Shown here piece by piece: positions 42,426-53,893 of a DNA stretch of 64,000 nt. The translations under genes and the position numbers were made by a program. Positions within the stretch are counted from its first letter, which is position 1, and every line of letters begins with the position of its first letter. Source of the DNA: Amblyomma americanum (lineage: Eukaryota; Arthropoda; Arachnida; Ixodida; Ixodidae); assembly GCF_052857255.1 (NCBI RefSeq), contig NC_135506.1, positions 81,129,618-81,193,617 of the forward strand, in the 5' to 3' direction. Under the pieces are notes generated by a model. That model worked only from the letters and a program-made list of their open reading frames with translations. It did not search any database and was not told where the DNA came from.

Positions 42426-42728
42426 GGCCACTCGAAAGTCTGATAAAAGTCGAAAAAATGGGCCTACCGGCTCAGGAGTGGTGTCGCCGTGGTCCAGGTG
42501 ACGTTATCCGTCGATGTAGTCGAAAATTTTCGGTGGCCCACGTAAACATTGGGTCGAAATCTTCGAAAAGACACGGAGCCGATGTGGAGTGCGTCCGTCC
42601 GCATGCGAACCGCGTCTCTCCTCCTCACGGCAGTTGCAGAGGGACGCTTCAAACTAGCATTCAAGACGGATTGTTTGAAGAGTGATCCAGTCTCTTCAGC
42701 GCCCCTGTGGAAACCTGCAGTGACAAAA
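42426..42728. other. Unassigned DNA between LINE and SENP pseudogene
   Basis: Short frames only; nothing recognised. Confidence 0.3.
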
Positions 42729-43463
42729 TGGAGGCGATAACCGCCGTAGTCGACATCGAGGGAGCCATCAAACGTTGTAGCTGACTCACTTCTGCTATGC
42801 AGGAAGAAGTGTCTGAAGTGTTGAAGCGGGACCCACCGGAGCAGGTTCTGGTCGAGGCCTTCTCTATGGCTGTCACTCGATGTGACATAGCCATGCTAAG
42901 AGAAGGCAATGTGGCTTTATGACAATATCGTGAACTTTTACCTGGCCATGATCGCGGAACGCTCGGAGAGGCGAGACGGTCCGCGCGTATACGCGTTCAG
43001 CACATTTTTCTTCACCAAACTGTATTGCTGTGGACCTGGCGACAGAAAACGCTGGACGCAAGGCGCCGACCTCTTCTCTTACGGCAAGATATCTACTGGT
43101 GCCCATGCACTCTCAAGACACCTCTCACTGGGTGCTCGCCGTGGTGGATTTCCGGACGCCCGAGATGGTCATATACGACAGCCTGGGCCAGCGCGAGGAG
43201 CATGCTGAAAGCATCGACGCATTGGCGCAGTACCCGGAAGAGGTGAGCCACTTGCGTGACTGTGAACTGGACTGGAGGGGCTGGCATTTGTACACACGTA
43301 TGGTGCCGCTCCAGAAGAACACCAGAGACTCGGCTGTCTTTATGAGTCGCTACGCCCAGTACCTGACCCGGGACGCACAGACTTTGTTCGAGCAGAAACA
43401 CCACACTTCCGCAATCTTACTGTGTACGAGATTTTACACCACAAGCTCCTTCCATGCTGAAGC
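42729..43463 (+). pseudogene. SENP/Ulp1-type SUMO protease, processed pseudogene
   Basis: Blocks in order: EVLKRDPPEQVLVEAFSMAV with VTRCDIAML, then WLYDNIVNFYLAMIAERS, AFSTFFFTKL and DLFSYGKI, then DTSHWVLAVVDF (catalytic His), VIYDSLG (catalytic Asp), and in the last part NTRDSAVFMSRYA followed by VYEILHHKLLPC and a stop at 43461-43463. These match the C48 peptidase core, which removes SUMO from proteins. Three frameshifts (about 42915, 43090, 43405) and an early stop break it, and it has no introns where such genes usually have several. The catalytic Cys position (S-D-C-G in the family) is Ser (TCG 43330-43332). So it is a retrocopy that cannot work. Confidence 0.8.
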
Positions 43464-44877
43464 CTACTTGTAACAACATGCCTCGGTTCAAGCGTCTGCG
43501 TATCCAGTATATGTGATTTGTTGTAATTGTTCTTATTGGGGTTCGCACCATTGTTGATTTTTTTTTTCATATCTACTGCCCCTGGGTATTCATTCTGTAT
43601 ATTTCAGGGCCTGTGCAACCGCTTGTCGGCACACTAGCGTTCGTGTTTGTAGTTTTTTCATCTCGCAATTAGTTTTTCATGTCGATTGTGTGCAAATAGT
43701 TTTTATTACTGCCGATTGTTTAATGTAGATTGGGTGATGGTAGAAACGTTATTGGAAGAGACGGAACTGATGGGGGCGAAGACGGAGCAGCGGAGGGCTC
43801 GGATATAATTTCGACCGCCTGGTGTTCAACTTCCGCAGACAGCTCACACTACGCGAAGATTTTTGCATCGCCGTGGTGAATATCCGAGCCTCATTCTAGA
43901 AAATATTTTATCGTGGACTGTTTCAAGATTACGTAAAGATTTTGTATTCTAATTGCTAATTTGTAATAATTTCTTCATTAATTTGCGACCGCGCTGTCAG
44001 AGTTCAGTTCCATGTTTTTCATAGAATTTTACTGCATTGAAAGTGCATAACTAAATTTATTTGGATTGATTGTTGGATCTGTTTTGCTGCGAAAAATTGA
44101 CTATTTTATTATTCGCAATACGTATTAATTGACACCCAAATAAAGCTCCATTTGCGTTACATATTTTGCGGAAATTCTTGCTCACTCCAAGGAGTTTGCG
44201 TATATGCGAATGTGGACAAAACTGGTCTTTCGTTGAGGTTCAGTTTCTTGCTAATGGCTGATAATATTTGATTTTGTAGCTTATTTATTTTACAATTTAT
44301 ATTACATTTTACAGTTTTCATAATTAAATATTTTTTACAATTTTTATGTAGCCTGACAGTACAGATCCGGTCGAGATTCCATCTTTTGCACACGTGAGGT
44401 TGTGAAATCAAGATGAGCTTTCCAGCTTTTTTGCAAGTCTTTTTCTGCAGCCGGATTTAAATTGGTTAGCGCTATTCTGACATTTTTAAGCATTACAAAC
44501 ATTTGTGGCATTGATTCATTGCATTTTATCTGCATATGAATCAAGCGGCATAGTTTATTGTAAGCCTATCGATTAGGCGGGACCGTTTTTTATTTGCCTA
44601 GCCTTCTTCCCTATTACTATAGTCTAATGAGGAGGTTATGGAGAAGGCCGAGGTGCGGAAACTGTCTCGCCATAAGTGCAGACCTGAGCTGTAAGAAACT
44701 CTCTAAAACTGTGAAGAAAGATAAGTGCGCAGCCCTGGTGGGCACCAAATGGATTCGCCAAGAGTAATACTTTGAAAAGCTTGTTTGCCATCGTCACACT
44801 TTTGCACCTCTACCATTAGTTTTCGCGACTTGTGATGTCACAACTTAAATCCACAGCTAAAGAAAATATAAATTGTA
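43464..44877. other. Unassigned AT-rich DNA with a SINE scrap
   Basis: At about 43780-43830, GGAGGGCTCGGATATAATTT followed by CGACCGCCTGG matches the complement of the SINE body. The rest (43900-44560) is AT-rich and unrecognised. Confidence 0.45.
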
Positions 44878-45095
44878 GAGAAACCTGGGAAGCTCTGCTC
44901 CTGATCAAGGTCCCGGAACCACGGCAACAGGCCATCCGCCTGGCGGAAGTAGCCGCGAGGAGTCAAGACATCTTTGGCTGCTTCTAATCGCGGAGGACCC
45001 GGCACCCGTCAACCAAGCCTACGTGCCGGCGCACGGAGTAGAGGACATCCTTATCTGCTGAAAATAAACTTCATCATCATCATCGTCGTCATCCG
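44878..45095 (+). mobile_element. I-group LINE 3' end, 5'-truncated
   Basis: The last codons (ETWEALLLIKVPEPRQQAIR, LAEVAARSQDIFG) and a stop are followed by a 3' UTR with AATAAACTTC and an (ATC)n tail at about 45072-45092. The sequence fits the C-terminus of an I-group ORF2. The rest of the element is absent. Confidence 0.6.
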
Positions 45096-45206
45096 CAGCT
45101 CAGTTTACTCACTGCCGCATGGAAGGAGGACCAACCGACGGTAAGGAAGCGAAATAATTTCGGAGAAAAGCACCTAAAAATGCAGCCCTTTATCGTCAAG
45201 AGTGAA

Positions 45207-45850
45207 AGAAAAGGTGGTGGTGGTATTGGTTTTTTTTATTAAAATAATAGTAAAAAGGAAGAAAAAGATTTTTGCTAGACCCGGCATCTGCCATCGAAAC
45301 TGAAGCATCTGAGCTGGGGCAGCGGAAATAAAGCCATCGCCTTTACCCTAGCCTATGTAAAGGCCTCAAGAAGGCAGATGAGCGGCTCCTTCTCTGCCTC
45401 TTCACCAATACATTGCTGTGCCCTGCAGCCCTGAAACATTTCGACCCCTCCTTTAGCGGCAACTGCCCGCACTGTAGCGCGGTGTCTTCGGACACCTACC
45501 ACATGGTGTGGGCCTGCCCCTCCAACCCGGTCATTCCCCCCATCCCCAACCCAACCCGGGAGGACTGGGAGGCGACCCTGCTCGGCTGCCATGACTTACA
45601 GGCCCAACTAGGGACCTCCACCTAGTGTTTGTAAGGATCGGTCCCTTACGGGCTGATCCAAACACCTTCTGTCCGTTCTGAATAAATGTTTTCACCACCA
45701 CCACCATCGACACTGAAGCATCTGAGCTGGGGCAGCGGAAATAGAGCATAGCAGGCATAACGGAGAAATTAAATGAAAGAGGTGAGGAAGCAGGAAGAGA
45801 GGATAGGGGGAGAAGTAATATGTTCAAACTTTTTACACATTAAGAAAAGG
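45207..45850 (-). mobile_element. LINE 3' UTR copy (minus), split by another LINE insertion
   Basis: On the minus strand the sequence ends in AATAAAAAAAACCAATACCA with an ACC-type tail at 45207-45225. Upstream are AAAAATCTTTTTCTTCC and GCTGCCCCAGCTCAGATGCT. Related copies are at 46203-46432 and 60856-60990. The copy is interrupted at 45335-45703. Confidence 0.65.
45335..45703 (+). mobile_element. Truncated I-group LINE 3' end inserted in a LINE 3' UTR
   Basis: Coding end of ORF2: LLCPAALKHFDPSFSGNCPH, then a Cys/His finger (CPHC to HMVWAC), then REDWEATLLGCHDLQAQLG and a stop at 45623-45625. The 3' UTR follows with AATAAATG and a (CAC)n tail. It is flanked by two 44-bp copies of the target (45291-45334 and 45704-45747) with two differences, read as an unusually long target duplication. 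Only the last tenth of the element was copied. Confidence 0.7.
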
Positions 45851-46160
45851 CTGCAAAATTGGTTTTTGAGGGAAGCAAATGGAGCCGTAATTGTCTCACT
45901 TATATGCTTATGGACACCGGAACCGCGTAGTAAGAGAAAGGTAAAAGAGGGATTGAAAGATAGAAAGAGGTACCGTTGTGAAGAGCTCGGGAATACTTTC
46001 GACCACCTGGCGATCATTACAGTGCACTAAAATCGCACAGCACACGGGCCCCATTGCGTTTCGCATTCGCCTGCATCGAAACGGGGCCGCTGCGGTCGGG
46101 TTCGAACCTAGGTGCTCCGGCTCAGTAGGCCAGCGCCCTAAGCACTGAGCCTCCGCAGCG
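45851..46160 (-). repeat. tRNA-derived SINE, nearly full length
   Basis: On the minus strand from about 46160: GAGGCTCAGTGCTTAGGGCG (A-box), AGGTTCGAACCCGACC (B-box), GTGTGCTGTGCGATTTTAGT, GGTGGTCGAAAGTATTCCCG, then CCCTCAAAAACCAATTTTGC at the 3' end. Same family as 20546-20877 but a more diverged body. Confidence 0.75.
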
Positions 46161-46202
46161 GTACGTTTTTGTCGGCAAAGTGGAAAACATACCATGGAAG
46201 GC

Positions 46203-46432
46203 ACTGGTGGTAGTGGTAGTGGTTTTTTATTAAAATAATAGTAAAAAGGAAGGAAAAGATTTTTGCTAACCCCAGCATCTGCCATTGATTCTGAAGCTCC
46301 TGAGCAGGGGCAGCGAAAATAAAGGATAGCAGGCAGAATGGAGAAATGAAATGAAAGAGGTGAGGGGACAGGAAGAGAGGATAGTGGGAGAGGTAAAATA
46401 TGCACAAACTATTTACACAATAAGAAATGCGT
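46203..46432 (-). mobile_element. LINE 3' UTR copy (minus), second
   Basis: From about 46432 to 46203 on the minus strand: TCCTCTCTTCCTGTCCCCTC, TTTCATTTCTCCATTCTGCC, AAAAATCTTTTCCTTCC, then AATAAAAAACCACTACCACT with an (ACC)n tail. Same family as 45207-45850 and 60856-60990; all lack coding sequence. Confidence 0.65.
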
Positions 46433-47481
46433 GTAGGTAGTGCGTGTGATTAGTTTATTTTAGAGGAATTAAATCACACACGCGCACAGCACTGTGTAGA
46501 TTACAACTGGAGTGGGGCGTCCAGTTATTAATCGTTCAAGGTAGAACTCGCGGAGCGTTCGGTCACTGCGTGTAACTACCTGACGGAGAACAGACGGGAC
46601 GTCAAGCCCGTGTGTTCGAGGAATGCACAGAGGCTCACCAAAGTTCGCTCACGAGTGCGTGCACTGCCCTGCGGCCACAATAGCGTCTTGATGGAGTCCG
46701 GTAGTATGCCATGCGCCTTATAGGGCGCGAGCATATCGCGCCGAGCATCGGCGAACGGGGCACAGTGAAGGAGCAACTGTTTTAGTGTTTCCACTGCACC
46801 GCATCCGTCACACACATCACTCGTCACGATTCCGTGACGGACCCGTCGTTCCCTGAGCCACATGCAGCCAATGCGCGCGCGGAGGATCATTGCGCGTTGT
46901 GACCGTGTAAGTGCGCGACAGCCGGTGATACTGTCGGTGCACTCACCTCCTGCGATGCGTGGGCCGGGGTGCTGCTTCCGGAGATGGTCGTGGATGACCG
47001 CACGCGCGTTCTCCAGCGCAAGGGGCAGATCGCTGGCAGGTAGTTGGTGTGTAGCGGTCGCGAGGTCGTCAGCTTCTTCGTTGCCGGCGATGCCGCAGTG
47101 ATCGGGCACCCACTGTGCACGCACGGCACATCCTCTCTGCGCGAGGCGCTCGATGCGCGAGCGAATTTCCCGCACTAGTGGGGTACCGCGGCCGCTAGAT
47201 AGCAGGCGGCTGAGGGCGGCGCGGGAGTCGCACACCAGAGCACTCCTGGGCGGCGGAGGGCCGCGGGTGAGCAGCAGGTCTAGCCCGAGCCGGATCCCCA
47301 TAACTCCGCCGTGGTGGAGGAGCCCAGGAAGGTTGCGTGTTGCTGGCTGTGCAGTCACAGGGCGGGGATTGTAGCCGCCGCTGCACGGGAGCAGCTGTCG
47401 CGGGCCACTGAGCAGTCGGTGTACACGAGATGTTCGTGGAGCTCCTCGTGTATGGCCTTTCATTCCCTCTCCTGTGCACAA
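46433..47481 (-). mobile_element. I-group LINE 3' part, 5'-truncated, minus strand
   Basis: Contains the end of ORF2 and a 3' UTR of about 140 bp running to about 46433, with AATAAACTAATCACACG. The 5' break is near 47481 in mid-protein. No tail repeat is clear. Confidence 0.7.
46576..47481 (-). pseudogene. LINE RNase H and C-terminal finger, intact short frame
   Basis: A 301-codon frame whose first part is out of family sequence. RNase H follows: GIRLGLDLLL helix, ALVCDSRAALSRL (Asp), AQWVPDHCGIAGNEEADDLA (His, Asp). The C-terminal region carries CRALTRSQRAMILRARIG and DVCDGCGAVETLKQLLLHC, the Cys/His finger. The first Asp-containing strand of RNase H is missing or altered at the truncated start. 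Enzymatic activity is unlikely without the RT. Confidence 0.75.
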
Positions 47482-47765
47482 TAGTCGGATGTACCTAAAT
47501 AACCAAGCAGCTTTCCCCTGGTGAAGGGACTACCTTCGGGCCCATCGTGTCGGCCGATTCTTATGACCCTGCTAGTTTGACACACCAGGTAGTGGTAGTT
47601 GAAAGGAGGTAATCTCGGTCCTCTTTCGTAGAGGAATAGACACATTTCTCCTTTGTGATACCCATTCTCTGCACCGGCATGAGAACCGGCCGGTACCTCT
47701 GAATGAAGAGGGTGCGTTGAAAAAAAAAAACTGAAAATTTGTTTTGAGGAAAGGAATTGACAAAG
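47482..47765. other. Unassigned DNA
   Basis: No feature recognised. Confidence 0.3.
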
Positions 47766-47769
47766 CAAC

Positions 47770-47865
47770 TGTCTCCATATCTAGGTGGACACCCTATCCG
47801 CGCCAATAGGGGAGGGATAAAGGAGGGAGTGAAAGAAGCAAGGATCAAAGTGGCGCCGCACTGGA
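47770..47865 (-). repeat. SINE 3' part scrap
   Basis: GGTGGACACCCTATCCGCGC and GGATAAAGGAGGGAGTGAAA match the complement of the SINE's 3' half (compare 20613-20665). Head and tail are missing. Confidence 0.5.
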
Positions 47866-47892
47866 GGTGAGTGAGTAATAACTTGTGTGCAG

Positions 47893-48790
47893 AAATAATA
47901 ATAATAATAATAGTGCCCAGCAGGGCTTAGCCCGACCGGGCATAGGCCTCCCACTAGGGGACATCGAGAGGGCCTGCTGGATGGACCAGAGTTGGTCATT
48001 GAGGCTGGTGCTACGAAGAGCGGCGGGCCACCACGACGAGAGGGTTTCGGGATTAACTTTGGTTAGATGTGCCTTTCACTCCAAGAGTATGTGCTCAAGT
48101 ACGGCTACGTCTGTCTTGCTGACCTTGCACGGGTAAAATTGAAGCGGATTCGGGTACGTTTTTGTAATTGCCTCCAGACGACTGCCTGAACTCTGCATAT
48201 CTTGTTGCTAGGCGGAAGAAAGGCCCGGCAGGCCAGGTAGAAGGCTTTGTCTAGTTCACTGAAGCCTGTCAGCCTCTATCTCACCCCGTCTTCACCATGG
48301 CTCTCTCTGGAATGGATTTCGAGCCCTTGTGCGGCGGAGTGAGTGGCCTCGCTGAAGTTAGTAAGGTACGGAAAGATGTGTCCCATGTGGGGGGGGAACC
48401 CAACTAGCTCGGCCTTGTTGTCCGGTGAGCGCTTAAGGTTCCGGTTTTTTCGGCAAGTTTCCACGGATATCCTCCGCTTGGCGCAATTCTTTATGGGTGT
48501 GCGCTATTCACTAACAGCGACCCCGCAATCGTGATCAGATATGGGAAGTGCAATTACTAATTCCTCTGCCACTTCGATGTGTCGGGAGCTTAAGCTGGCG
48601 GAGTTGATAAGCGTTCCGCCAGTGTCGACGACCGCAACGACGTATCGTCCATCCTCTTGATCTTCGGCGCCGTTCCCGAAACGCGCATCCCTCGCTCTTC
48701 CGTAGACTCCCAGCGGGGCCGCCTCTCTGGCCGGTCTTCTGGCTTGATTATACGCCGGGTGTAGGATTAGCGGGACTGGAGCGACTTAGA
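47893..48790 (-). mobile_element. I-group LINE RNase H to 3' end, degenerate, minus strand
   Basis: From about 48680 the minus strand reads DGRYVVAVVDTGG, LINSASLSSRHIEVAEELVI, a counterpart of the RNase H strand in the LINE at 1-3260. Then come frameshifted remains and the C-terminus (NDQLWSIQQAL) near 47995, closing in a (TTA)n tail at 47893-47912. Several stops and shifts show an old copy. Confidence 0.6.
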
Positions 48791-49071
48791 TGCCATCCTT
48801 GACGTTACGCAGGATTATTTCCGTGTCGCCATGTTGACGGTGCTAGCCGATGACGAGCGCCTCCAGTGTGCGTTGTCCGCAGTGGAGGTGTCCAGAATAG
48901 TTTCGTGCACCTAGGCGAACGTGCACTGACACCGCAATGCACACGCGCGCCTTTTGCTGCGGAAGCAAACCTGGCGCCGCCGTCGACGTCGCTTCCGTTG
49001 CCGCTCGCTCCTCCAGATGTGCTGTGCTGCTCTTGAGGGAGAGAAGGGGTCGCTTGGCGGTGGTGTATATA
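48791..49071. other. Unassigned DNA left of the Penelope-like element
   Basis: GC-rich with nothing recognised; ends in a short (TA)n at 49065-49078. Confidence 0.3.
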
Positions 49072-50372
49072 TATATAATATAAAATCACCAAAAATTGAT
49101 GAAACATAACAGGATTTAATTCACGACGTTTCGGCTGGAGGACCAGCCTTTTTCGAGTGTAGTACAGCGTTTGAAACACGCCGTTTTTAGAGAATGCGCG
49201 AGGTACAAAGTTTAGAAGTTTACAGCATAGCACGAGTTCAGAACACTTGGGGGGGAGGGAAGAGATCAGGAAGAACATTTTTTTTTCTTTTTTTTTAACA
49301 AAGGAAGAGAGAGAATTGGTGCAGGTGTTCCGGAGAGGCCGCTTTTTTTATTAACAAAACAACAATAAGATTAAGATAATAAAAATATAAAAAGGGAAAT
49401 TCTTTCCCACCACCTCAGGGCTGCCTTAAAAACGCCCTCGAGGTGTCGCTCCTCTCAGGATTTTGGTGACAAGCGTGAAGGGCTCCACCCCTGTACAAGG
49501 AGGAAGCTACATTCCAAAGAAACTGGTAAGGGGGGGGAAGGAGGGTAGTATAGAGGAAAGCAAACCAGGCCTCTAATAAAGAAAAAAAGACGAAAAAAAG
49601 AAAAAAAGGAAAGTAGTTAAAAAAGGAAAGAAGAGCCATTGTTCAAAGCTTGGTAATATGCATTCAGAGAAGGGTGGTGGCAACACGAGAGAATACAAAA
49701 TAGGACATTAAAAAATTAAAAAAAGATAGAAAGAAAAAAAAGGAGATTCTTTTCCACCACTTCAGGGCTGCTTTGGAAAAGGGGTGAAGGGCGTATTTTG
49801 GTGACAAGCGTGAAGGGCTTGTCCCCTGTACATGCATAAGACAACACTCCAGAGGTACTGGTATGGGGAAGGAAGGGGGTAAAGAGGAACGCCAACGAGG
49901 CCTCTTAGAAAAGAAGAGAAAAAAGGAACAAAAACACAAAGACAAAAAGAATAAGAAAAAGAAAGAAAATTAGGGGAAAAAAGGAAAGAAGAGCCATTGT
50001 ACAAGACATGGAAATATCCATTCACACAAGGGTTGTGGCAAAACGGGAGAAATCAAATTATACAAGTTCCTAATCAATCCTTAGAAGGGCACTCCATACA
50101 CACGCATACAGATACAGACAAAAGACAAGGCCAACAATAAATCCAACACCAGAAGCGAACTGCAATGAGTCGGAAGTACAATCTACCGCAAGACAAATGA
50201 CCATTCAGAGTAAACAATTCATCAATGTATGAAGCGAAGACCGACATGACAGCAAAAAAATGAGGGGGGATAACAGTAAATGGGTGACAATATAATACAA
50301 TGCGCGAGAATACAAGATTAGAATAATAATAAAAAGGGGAAACAAATTAGCAGTAATTGTGGGACAATGCAA
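49072..50372 (-). repeat. Left inverted arm of the Penelope-like element
   Basis: Complement of 58587-59880, from ATAATATAAAATCACC at the outer end to GGGACAATGCAA at the inner end. Includes the CGTTTCGGCTGGAGGACCAG motif at 49126-49145. It contains no coding frame beyond the low-complexity ones seen in both arms. Confidence 0.9.
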
Positions 50373-51334
50373 CCTCTGCATCAGATATAAGAACCAGTTC
50401 ACCCAATTCAGGCGCATGTCAATCAACCTTTAAAGTCACCAAATCTACACTAAACAATGTTGTTAATTTCTCGTCAGTAACTTTGTCACACGAGGAGTGC
50501 ATGGTGCTGTCCAAGGGCCTCAATGTTTGCCCCACTAGCGGTATAATTATTGAACTTCAACTATACAAAGATCTGGATAATTTCTCCCGAAACCTTAGAT
50601 TGAGAGGATACTACCACGGTCACCTTCAAACATTAGATCCTGGTCCAAAACTTCGATCTATTACTCATTGGACACCACCTCCGCAGCGCGATATGTGTCT
50701 AGATTTATACATAAAGGCAGTGCAAAAGGATATCCTTTCCGAATTTCAAAAACGACGCTCCTATCGCCCTAGTATCACAATGCTTGAACGCAATGCGTTG
50801 CAGGCTCTAAACAGCCGATATGACATCGTAATAAAACCAGCGGATAAAGGTGGCGCCATCGTAGTTATGAATGAAAAGGATTACCTTGATGAGGCCCAAA
50901 GACAGTTAAGTGATTCCTCATTTTACAAGGCTCTTCCTACTGATCCTACGCCAGAGTATAATAAGAAAGTTTCAGAATCTATTTTAGGTTTGGCAAAAAA
51001 GAAGAAAATTGAGGACAAGATCGCAAAAGCTCTAATTCCGTTACATTCAAGTCCAGGACGTTTTTATCTTCTTCCAAAGATACATAAAGAAAATAATCCG
51101 GGAAGACCAATTGTCTCTGGAATTGGAACCGTTACTGAAAACATCTCGAGTTATGTCGACAGCCTCATCAGGGATATCTCTTCCTTATATATTTCCTACG
51201 TTAAGGACACCGCACATTTTTTGAGTGAAATTCTCGACTTAGTCATTCCAGATGATTCCTTACTAGTGACCCTGGATGTGGCTTCGCTGTACACCAATAT
51301 ACCGCATGCTGATGGCATCAACGCAGTCGTCTAG
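50357..51334 (+). pseudogene. Penelope-like RT, N-terminal half
   Basis: A 325-codon frame with blocks LSKGLNVCPT, VIKPADKGGAIVVMNEKDYL and RFYLLPKIHKENNPGRPIVS, then LLVTLDVASLYTNIPHADGI, the motif A Asp of Penelope RTs. It stops at TAG 51332-51334, created by the LINE insertion; the same frame resumes at 57140 with YAYERLES. So it is a half gene cut by a transposon, otherwise intact. The start near 50357 lies in the left arm and may not be the native start. Confidence 0.88.
51324..51333. repeat. 10-bp target duplication of the nested LINE, left
   Basis: CAGTCGTCTA, repeated at 57135-57144. Confidence 0.88.
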
Positions 51335-51426
51335 AAGACGGCGATTAGTGGGCCGGCTGTCTGACATCGGTCCGTAATTTTTGGCTTTATTTTCTCACTT
51401 CAGAGGTTTTCCAGTCTTTTTGGCGT

Positions 51427-52887
51427 GTGTCCTCGATGTGTGACGACCTGGGGGTCCCTGGCCGCCGGCAAAAGCACGTCAAGCGACCTCCTCGGCTCTG
51501 TGCGCCGTATCAACGCCGACACGGAACATCACCGCCAGCTGAGTTCCAAGCTGCACTGATGGCAGCAGCGACAGCGGCGGGTCCAGCGGCCCCTGTAGTT
51601 GCGGCTACAGACCAGGCCCCGCCAAACAAGAGACTGCGCGACGACCAAGCCAGCAACGAGCCTCTGACCGACCATCCAGAGGACATGGACCAAGCATCAT
51701 TTACAGTAGTATCCTACAAGAAAAAGAGAGCTACCGGTGTTCCTGTAGTTTTCAGGCCCACTGAGGAAGGAGGAAGCCTATAGAAAGCCAACCCCAACAT
51801 TGTGGCTTCGGCGGTTGTAGCATCGGCTCAAGAAAAAGTCCTCAGCCATCGCATTCACAAGGATGGGAGCCTGATGGTTACAGTATCGACGCTGCCCGCC
51901 GCCAACCGTCTGCTCACGGTAACTAAGCTGGCTGGAGTGGCTGTAGAGGCCCGAGTCCCATACTCTTACATGGCAAGCTATGGCAAAATACAAGATGTAC
52001 CTGTCACCTACACAGACGAAGATCTGCAGGAATATCTACGCGACCAAGGTGTCCTCTCAGCAAGGAGGCTAATCGCCTACACTCCTGAGGATGGTGGAAA
52101 GATAAAAGAGGTACGCCGTCGCACAGTTATATTGGAATTCGCAAAAGATGCGCCGCTACCAAAACGAGTAACGCTGGGGTTCTGTAGTTACCCTGTAACT
52201 GAATACGTCGGCGCAGCAACTCAGTGCTATAAATGTCAGAGGCATGGCCACATATCAAGACACTGTAACGGCCCCGTGCGCTGCAAAGTGTGTGCTGGCC
52301 CCCACTCGCAAAAAGAATGCACTTCGAGAGTGCAACCTAAATGCGCTAACTGCGGTGGCCCACACCCTGCTTCCTATGGAGGGTGTTATAAAAAGAAAGC
52401 AGCCACAGTTGCTCGCACGGCAGAGCAAACACAAGGGAAACCCCCTAAGCGCCATGAACCACCACCTAACCCCGACGTGGTTTTCACGACTACGGCAGCT
52501 CTTTCCGAGAATCAGTCAGCACAGCGTGGCAGAGCAGCTGACAAGACCTACGCAGATGCGGTAAAAAAGAAGCGTGGGAAGTCCGTTGGTTCTTCTCCTT
52601 CATCAAAGCTACTGCAACGCACTACACAAGACCCGACAAACAGCGTCGCTCGCTCTGACCCTAGGGCGCCACAACATGACAAGAAGATCAGCGGCAGGCA
52701 GCAAACCGGAAGCTCTGAACAAGATGTCACATGCCTATTGATTCCGATGCTGTTTGCAACCATCAAGGCTATTATCCGTGCAAACCCCTCGTCAGGAGGA
52801 CTCCCAGAAGTAGAAGCTGTCCTTGCAATGGAGCCGTTGGTGTCGGTCTCCTATGCTGCGCAGGGGCGCAATACCACACTTCAGTAA
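51427..52887 (+). pseudogene. LINE ORF1 gag-like, split by in-frame TAG
   Basis: The N-terminal part (to TAG 51781-51783) is Ala/Pro-rich with an acidic patch ending QASFTVVSYKKKR. After the stop the same frame continues to TAA 52885-52887 with VPVTYTDEDLQEYLRDQG and PKRVTLGFCSYPVTEYV. Zinc knuckles follow: CYKCQRHGHISRHC, CKVCAGPHSQKEC, CANCGGPHPASYGGC, then a Lys-rich tail. The frame agrees on both sides, so the TAG is a point mutation. Three knuckles are normal for I-group ORF1 proteins, which bind element RNA. ORF2 begins at ATG 52890, two bases after the stop. Confidence 0.85.
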
Positions 52888-52889
52888 TC

Positions 52890-53893
52890 ATGGCTTCCAC
52901 AGCGAGAACTTCACCGCAGCTGACAATCCACAACATCTTTCGTACATGCACCATTTTCCAGTGGAACGCTCGCGGGCTATGTTCTAAACTCAGATTTCCA
53001 ACAGCTCGTGTGAGCGTACCGCTTCCCCTTCATAGTCATCTGTGAATCACGCGTCGAGGAAACTTTCCGACTCAATGGATACTATTTCCATCATTCACAA
53101 CGACCAGATAACGTCAGCAGATTGCTGATTGGCTTTCGCAAGGATATCCCGGCCTCACCGGTTGATGTCCCGCCTCACAGCGACAATGAATACGTATGCG
53201 CTGTCACAATTATTGCCGGACAACAGTACACTCTGATTGGAGTATATCTTGAGCCAGGCACGCCATTTGATGCTTTGAGACTTGAAGACTTGATAGCAAG
53301 GACGCCCTCTCCGCATATTATTTGGGGAGACTTAATGCTCATAATGAAATTTGGGGCAGCTCACATAGATGTGCCCGAGGTGCCAAGCTTGCAAAACTTC
53401 TCTCTAAGCATTCAGTTCAGCCATTAAATGACGGCAGCATCACCTACCTCCGAGGCCCGACGACTACCAGCAGCATCGACGTGACATTTGTCACAAGTTC
53501 ATTCGCCCACAACTTTCGCTGGTGCACTGATTTGGAGACACGTGGAAGCGACCATTACCCAATCCTGATATCGGCTTTCCATGTGCAGAGGAACCCAAAG
53601 AAATTCCTTATAAAATCTACAGACTGGGACGCATACAAGGACGCTGTAAGCAGAGGAGTTACTGCGGCAGCTCGCAATGAGGAATTAGCATCGACAATTG
53701 CGTATTGTCTGAGGGCGAGTACACAAATTACAGCTAAAAATGATAACCTACCTTCAAATGATGACACATTCCAAAGGCTTTGCGCTATACGCAGGCGAGC
53801 TGAAAGGAAAGCTCTGTACACAAAAAGCCTCGGTGACCTACGTGCATGCCGACGGGCACAACGTCACATTCGACGCTACATGGATAAACTCAG
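52890..53893 (+). pseudogene. LINE ORF2 endonuclease, frameshifted
   Basis: Blocks: CTIFQWNARGLCSKL (Asn), then after a shift near 52995 FIVICESRVEETF (Glu), LIGVYLEPGTPF, PHIIWGD (Asp); after another shift near 53330 LNAHNEIWG, SIDVTFVTSS and GSDHYPILIS (Asp, His). A TGA in the second frame adds damage. The catalytic set is present but spread over frames. The linker to RT is cut by the SINE at 53906. APE endonucleases nick the target for priming. Confidence 0.8.

Noticed and set aside
48805..49278. 157-codon minus-strand frame at the left Penelope boundary
   Set aside because: It spans the junction of the arm and unrelated flank and has no recognisable domain.
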